From positions 1 through 33,079 of the forward strand of contig JAFZXQ010000044.1 in assembly GCA_017616705.1 (NCBI GenBank): DNA of 33,079 bases, written 5' to 3'. Below, in pieces: positions 29,563 to 33,079 of the stretch; within the stretch, counting starts at the first letter, position 1; each line of letters opens with the position of its first letter. The notes beneath the pieces are model-generated. The model had not been told where the DNA came from. It saw only the letters and a list, made by a program, of their open reading frames with translations, and searched no databases. Made by a program: the position numbers and the translations under genes. The stretch is from Clostridia bacterium. GTDB taxonomy: Bacteria > Bacillota > Clostridia > Christensenellales > UBA1242.

Positions 29563-30443
29563 AATTTTCTCCTTTTCTCATATTCAGCAAGGCTAGCCAT
29601 AAGCTCTCTTAGTTCGTGATTTGTTCGCCTTATTTGACTATCGCTAAGATCTTTATTAAGCCTTTCAACAAGCTTTTCAGCCCTTATTATGCTTCTTTCA
29701 AAATCTTCATCATTTTCAATAGTTACATAATCTTTTTCATCCTCGCTCTTTTTAGGCCTTCCCCTGCCTCTTTTTTCATCAGCCATATCTTCATCATCCT
29801 CCATACTAGAACCAAAAACAATGTTTCCGCTTTCATAGTTATCGTTAAGCGAATCAACAAATTCGCCAAACCTGATAACTGCCAACTTATAATAATATTG
29901 CCTAATGCTCGTATAAATAAAATATTCAATTTTGTAAATAACAAACGCAACAAAAGGTAAGACTAAACTCTGCGCTAAAAGCAACCCTGTTAATGCTTGA
30001 TTTGAAGCAAATGTTAAAGCAACGCTAAGAAAAGCCAAAACAAAGGTATAAAGCAAAGTTACAACTCTGATAAGCGACCTGCTTTGATTAAAAAGACCAC
30101 CAAACAAATAGGTTTCAACGCATTCATATTGGCTAAGTTTTTCGCCAGGCGCACCCTTACAATAAAACTGCGCGCTCTTAACTCCCCTAATAATTTGTGG
30201 TGGGAGCTCGTTTAATTTTTGAGCAAAAACCTCATCTTCGCTAACATCAATATCATGGTTATCCATATATTCTGTTATGTTTTTAAGTTTTCTTGAAAGC
30301 CTTAACTCTTTTGAATTTAATAAGCTTAAAAGAATCCAAATTGCTAAAACAACAATAAATGAAAGCGCCAAAATTCCTAAAACATATTTATTGATTATTC
30401 CGGCAATAAGCCTGAATATTGTTGTTAAATAATCGTATATCAT
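29559..30443 (-). CDS. Membrane protein with AT-hook-like motif, unknown function
   Basis: A 294-residue protein I do not recognise. It has one membrane segment near residues 12-42, a soluble stretch (about 45-120) with SRKLKNITEYMDNHDI, two more membrane segments (about 124-147 and 149-172), and a charged cytoplasmic-looking tail. The tail has an acidic run (SMEDDEDMADE) directly followed by RGRGRPKK at residues 225-232, which matches the AT-hook core RGRP, and then a likely coiled coil to the end. I place the start at the ATG at 30443, preceded by GAGGGG; an in-frame extension to 30479 would overlap the promoter. It overlaps the DUF1858 gene by four bases, and addA is upstream. Confidence 0.72.
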   Translation of the reverse strand: MIYDYLTTIFRLIAGIINKYVLGILALSFIVVLAIWILLSLLNSKELRLSRKLKNITEYMDNHDIDVSEDEVFAQKLNELPPQIIRGVKSAQFYCKGAPGEKLSQYECVETYLFGGLFNQSRSLIRVVTLLYTFVLAFLSVALTFASNQALTGLLLAQSLVLPFVAFVIYKIEYFIYTSIRQYYYKLAVIRFGEFVDSLNDNYESGNIVFGSSMEDDEDMADEKRGRGRPKKSEDEKDYVTIENDEDFERSIIRAEKLVERLNKDLSDSQIRRTNHELRELMASLAEYEKRRKL

Positions 30444-30459
30444 ATTCCCCTCGCTGTTT

Positions 30460-30488
30460 ATGATATCACAAACCATCAAAATTTTAAA
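30460..30488 (-). promoter_or_regulatory. Candidate promoter for the AT-hook-like membrane gene and DUF1858 gene
   Basis: Minus-strand TTTAAA (30488-30483), a 17-base spacer, and TATCAT (30465-30460) with an extended TG, about 17 bases before the start codon. No clear terminator separates it from addA, so read-through from addA is also possible. Confidence 0.45.
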
Positions 30489-30502
30489 ACAATTTTAAAT
30501 AG

Positions 30503-33079
30503 TTAATCAATTTTAATAAACTCGCCTGTTGTTAACTTACAGATATATGTTTTATCCATTGGCAAGCCATATCCAGCAATAATTGCATTTTTATAAAGTT
30601 CCATTTGCTTTTGATATGATTTGATTAAATTTTCACGCGTTTTGTTTGAAAGCTTATAGTCAATAAGCGTAATTTTACCATCTTTAATAACAATAAGGTC
30701 ACAAACACCCTGAACAACCATAAACTCACCACTTCCGCTAATATCACCTGTTTTAGCATCAATTGCCATTAAAAATTCTTTTTCTTTCAAAAATTCTCCG
30801 CCCTTTAAAGCACTAATTACAGGGCTTGAAATAATCCTATTAATAATTTCAAGGTCAATCTGTTTTGCTTCTTCACTTGAAATAACATTTTCTTTAACAA
30901 GTTTATTCAAAACGTTTTCAGCGGTTTCATTGTTATTAAAATCAACATTTTCCAAAACCTTATGATAAAGTGTTCCAGCATTTGCGCTAAACCCTTTTTC
31001 TTCGCTAAATATTACAGGGTTTGCCGTTTCTTCGTTACTATTTAGCTTTGTAACAGTGCTTTTTTGCGGAATTTGAATAAGTTTTTCATCTTTTGGGTTG
31101 AAAAAGACTTCTTTTGCGCAAAAATCAACATCACTGCTTGCAACCTTATCAAAAACCACTTCAGTTTTTTGAGTTTTGTTAAATTTTTCAGTTATATCGC
31201 TTGATAAAATAACTTCACATTGACCATCAAAATCAACGTTATTTTGCAACATTTTTGTTATAGTTGGATTAAGCCAATCCGCGAAACTTTTGGCAAAAAC
31301 CGGGTTTACTTGTCTTGTTAATTCGCCAGGGTTTAACGTTTCAATTATGTTTAAAGAATATTCCGCTCTTGTTAAAGCAACATAAAGCAATCTTAGTTGT
31401 TCCTCTTTAATCTTTAACGACTCTTTTAATTTAACTGCCCCCCTAACAAAACTCTCGCTTTTAAACCTAATATCTTTATCATAATGCCTTATGGCAAGTC
31501 CAACGTCTTTTGATAAAACAAGATCTTCGCTAAATGTTTTATTAGAAAATTCTTTGCTTGCATTAACTAAAAATACAACAGGAAATTCAAGTCCCTTTGA
31601 AGCGTGAATTGTCATAACCTTAACGCTTTCACCATCTGATTTAGTGTCGCAAGTTATCTTCTTTGAATCAAGATCAAATAGAAATGCGCTAACCATATCT
31701 TGCCCCATTGCGCCAATGAGTTTATCTAGTCTTGACCTATGTAAATCTGCTTCAGCATTTTCAAGAAGCAAAATGTCAAAGTTGGTTTCTTCAATAAACC
31801 TTTGCGAAATTTCGCAAACCGGTAAAAACTTACTTAAATTTTTATATCTGCTAATAAAACTAACAAAATCTTTAACTTTTTTGCGTAGTTTTTCATCTAA
31901 TTTTTCGTCATTTTGCGCTTTTAAAACAGCATCACAAAAATCAATGTCAGGATCAACTAGCCTAATTTCAGCAAGTTCCGTTGGTGAGAAATCAAAAACA
32001 GGGCTTGAAAGCGTTATAAAAATCGCATAATCGTCTTTAAAATTATCAATAAGCTTTAAAAAATTAATTAAAATAATAGAAAACCTATCTTCAAAAACAT
32101 CATCAGTATAGTCGCTTGAAACCGGTATATTCATTTTCTTTAAGGTGCTTACAAATTTTTCAAGATAGGTTCCCCTTGAAGAAAGTAAAACCGCAATATC
32201 GTTATATCTGATCTTATCAGTTTTAGAGCCATCAAGCTTAGTTAGTTTGGTATTTAGAACCTTTTGAACTTGTTTAGCAACAACCCTTGCTTCTCTTTCG
32301 GCAAGCGCCTCAACTTCCTCATCTTCACTTTGGTCATTTAAAACACTATAAACTTCATCTTTAATGTCATCTTCAAAAATTTCTTTGCGTTTATCTTGCT
32401 CAATAACAAAAACATTAACGTTTTTCTCATTAATTTTATCTGACCCACTAATTCCGCCAATAAGCAAACCATTAGGGTTATAATCAATTCCGCCAAAGTT
32501 TAAAGTGAAACACCTAGAAAAAACATTATTTGCAAATTTTAAAATGTTAGGGTTGCTTCTAAAGTTCTCTAAAAGTGAAATAACCTCACCTTCTTTACCG
32601 CTTTGGTAAAGTTTATATTTATCTAAAAAGATTTCAGGGTCACAATGTCTAAACCTATAAATTGATTGTTTAATATCTCCAACCATAAACCTGTTATTTG
32701 TCTGACATAACAACGAAATTATCTTCTCTTGAACGGGGTTTATGTCTTGATATTCATCAACAAAAACATACTGATATTTTTCTTGTAAAGCTTTTCTAAC
32801 CTTTTCGTTATCTAATAATTTTAAGGTTAGTCTTTCAAGATCATTAAAATCAACAGCATTATTCTTTTGCTTTTCAGCCTGCAAAATGCTGATATAATTT
32901 CTAGTTAACCTAGCAATAGCGTTAAGGCGCTCTTTATCTTCTCTTAAATTAGCAACAATCTCTTCATTTGTCGGATTATATTTGGATGTAATCATAGCTT
33001 TTATAAACTTCTTTTCTTTATTTTTGAGCATAATTGCATTTTTATATGCTTCTTTTTCAATATTTGTTTTTGCAAGGAA
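30503..33079 (-). CDS. addA: ATP-dependent helicase/nuclease subunit A, AddA (partial, 5' end beyond window)
   Basis: The helicase-nuclease subunit of AddAB, which processes double-strand breaks for RecA-dependent repair. The frame is open to the right edge, so the visible 858 residues lack the N-terminus, including the Walker A motif; full AddA is about 1200 residues. Seen in order are AVDFNDLE, motif II VFVDEYQDINPVQ about 105 residues in, motif III MVGDIKQSIYRFRH, RSNPNIL, KVMTIHASKGLEFPVVF, motif VI LRLLYVALTRAEYSL, and a C-terminal nuclease domain with QGVCDLIVIKDGK and LIDYKLSNK, whose Asp and DYK are the expected catalytic residues. addB would be expected nearby, beyond the window. A stand-alone UvrD-like helicase is less likely because of the nuclease domain. 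Confidence 0.92.
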   Translation of the reverse strand, partial: FLAKTNIEKEAYKNAIMLKNKEKKFIKAMITSKYNPTNEEIVANLREDKERLNAIARLTRNYISILQAEKQKNNAVDFNDLERLTLKLLDNEKVRKALQEKYQYVFVDEYQDINPVQEKIISLLCQTNNRFMVGDIKQSIYRFRHCDPEIFLDKYKLYQSGKEGEVISLLENFRSNPNILKFANNVFSRCFTLNFGGIDYNPNGLLIGGISGSDKINEKNVNVFVIEQDKRKEIFEDDIKDEVYSVLNDQSEDEEVEALAEREARVVAKQVQKVLNTKLTKLDGSKTDKIRYNDIAVLLSSRGTYLEKFVSTLKKMNIPVSSDYTDDVFEDRFSIILINFLKLIDNFKDDYAIFITLSSPVFDFSPTELAEIRLVDPDIDFCDAVLKAQNDEKLDEKLRKKVKDFVSFISRYKNLSKFLPVCEISQRFIEETNFDILLLENAEADLHRSRLDKLIGAMGQDMVSAFLFDLDSKKITCDTKSDGESVKVMTIHASKGLEFPVVFLVNASKEFSNKTFSEDLVLSKDVGLAIRHYDKDIRFKSESFVRGAVKLKESLKIKEEQLRLLYVALTRAEYSLNIIETLNPGELTRQVNPVFAKSFADWLNPTITKMLQNNVDFDGQCEVILSSDITEKFNKTQKTEVVFDKVASSDVDFCAKEVFFNPKDEKLIQIPQKSTVTKLNSNEETANPVIFSEEKGFSANAGTLYHKVLENVDFNNNETAENVLNKLVKENVISSEEAKQIDLEIINRIISSPVISALKGGEFLKEKEFLMAIDAKTGDISGSGEFMVVQGVCDLIVIKDGKITLIDYKLSNKTRENLIKSYQKQMELYKNAIIAGYGLPMDKTYICKLTTGEFIKID

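Noticed and set aside
1..33079. Mobile elements, defence systems, prophage or biosynthetic clusters
   Set aside because: No transposase, integrase, terminal inverted repeats, toxin-antitoxin or nuclease-defence signatures were seen; genes are mostly core and consistently oriented.

Overview
The window is an AT-rich bacterial chromosome segment in which every credible gene lies on the minus strand; the plus strand has no gene I can support. It reads as a Bacillota (Firmicutes) chromosome, probably of the Clostridia type. The signs are AddA-type recombination, zinc-binding S14, S4 and L36, an L17 with the long inserts I recall from clostridial proteins, a one-piece tmRNA with a predicted tag ADTKLALAA, purine-rich ribosome binding sites before almost every gene, and TGA used as a stop. 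I cannot name a genus.

Read in the direction of transcription (high to low coordinates), the window opens with the 3' part of addA (33079-30503), cut by the window edge. A small operon follows, holding an unknown membrane protein with an AT-hook-like motif and a DUF1858 protein (30443-29350), closed by a terminator. Next is the S10-spc-alpha ribosomal protein superoperon (about 29211-13478). It starts from a promoter with perfect -35 and -10 hexamers and a 17-base spacer, and continues through a roughly 165-base leader with an 8-bp closing stem around several hairpins. The gene order is rpsJ-rplC-rplD-rplW-rplB-rpsS-rplV-rpsC-rplP-rpmC-rpsQ-rplN-rplX-rplE-rpsN-rpsH-rplF-rplR-rpsE-rpmD-rplO-secY-adk-map-infA-rpmJ-rpsM-rpsK-rpsD-rpoA-rplQ. 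Most genes are a few bases apart or overlap. Two looser junctions, secY/adk and rpmJ/rpsM, contain hairpins. A terminator follows rplQ.

Then comes an accessory unit: a condensation-fold (HxxxDG) acyltransferase-like protein, a zinc-ribbon membrane protein resembling DUF6320, and rnr (RNase R), ending in a terminator. The -35 box of the next promoter lies inside that terminator hairpin and drives a compact smpB-ssrA (SmpB plus tmRNA) unit with almost no 5' leader. RNase R, SmpB and tmRNA act together in ribosome rescue. Two single-gene units of unknown function follow: an 88-residue membrane protein and a Glu-rich, membrane-anchored coiled-coil protein.

The last part holds lower glycolysis (pgk-tpiA-gpmI) with a small membrane protein, then secG from its own strong promoter, a DUF378 membrane protein, and pepF-gmk (oligoendopeptidase F and guanylate kinase, the latter cut by the window edge).

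Most of the window is core housekeeping. The best candidates for undescribed biology are the structured S10-operon leader, the terminator-embedded smpB promoter, the acyltransferase/zinc-ribbon pair, and two unknown membrane proteins. I saw no mobile element, CRISPR array, tRNA or rRNA gene. Functional calls rest on recognising motifs by eye; no database search or folding program was run.
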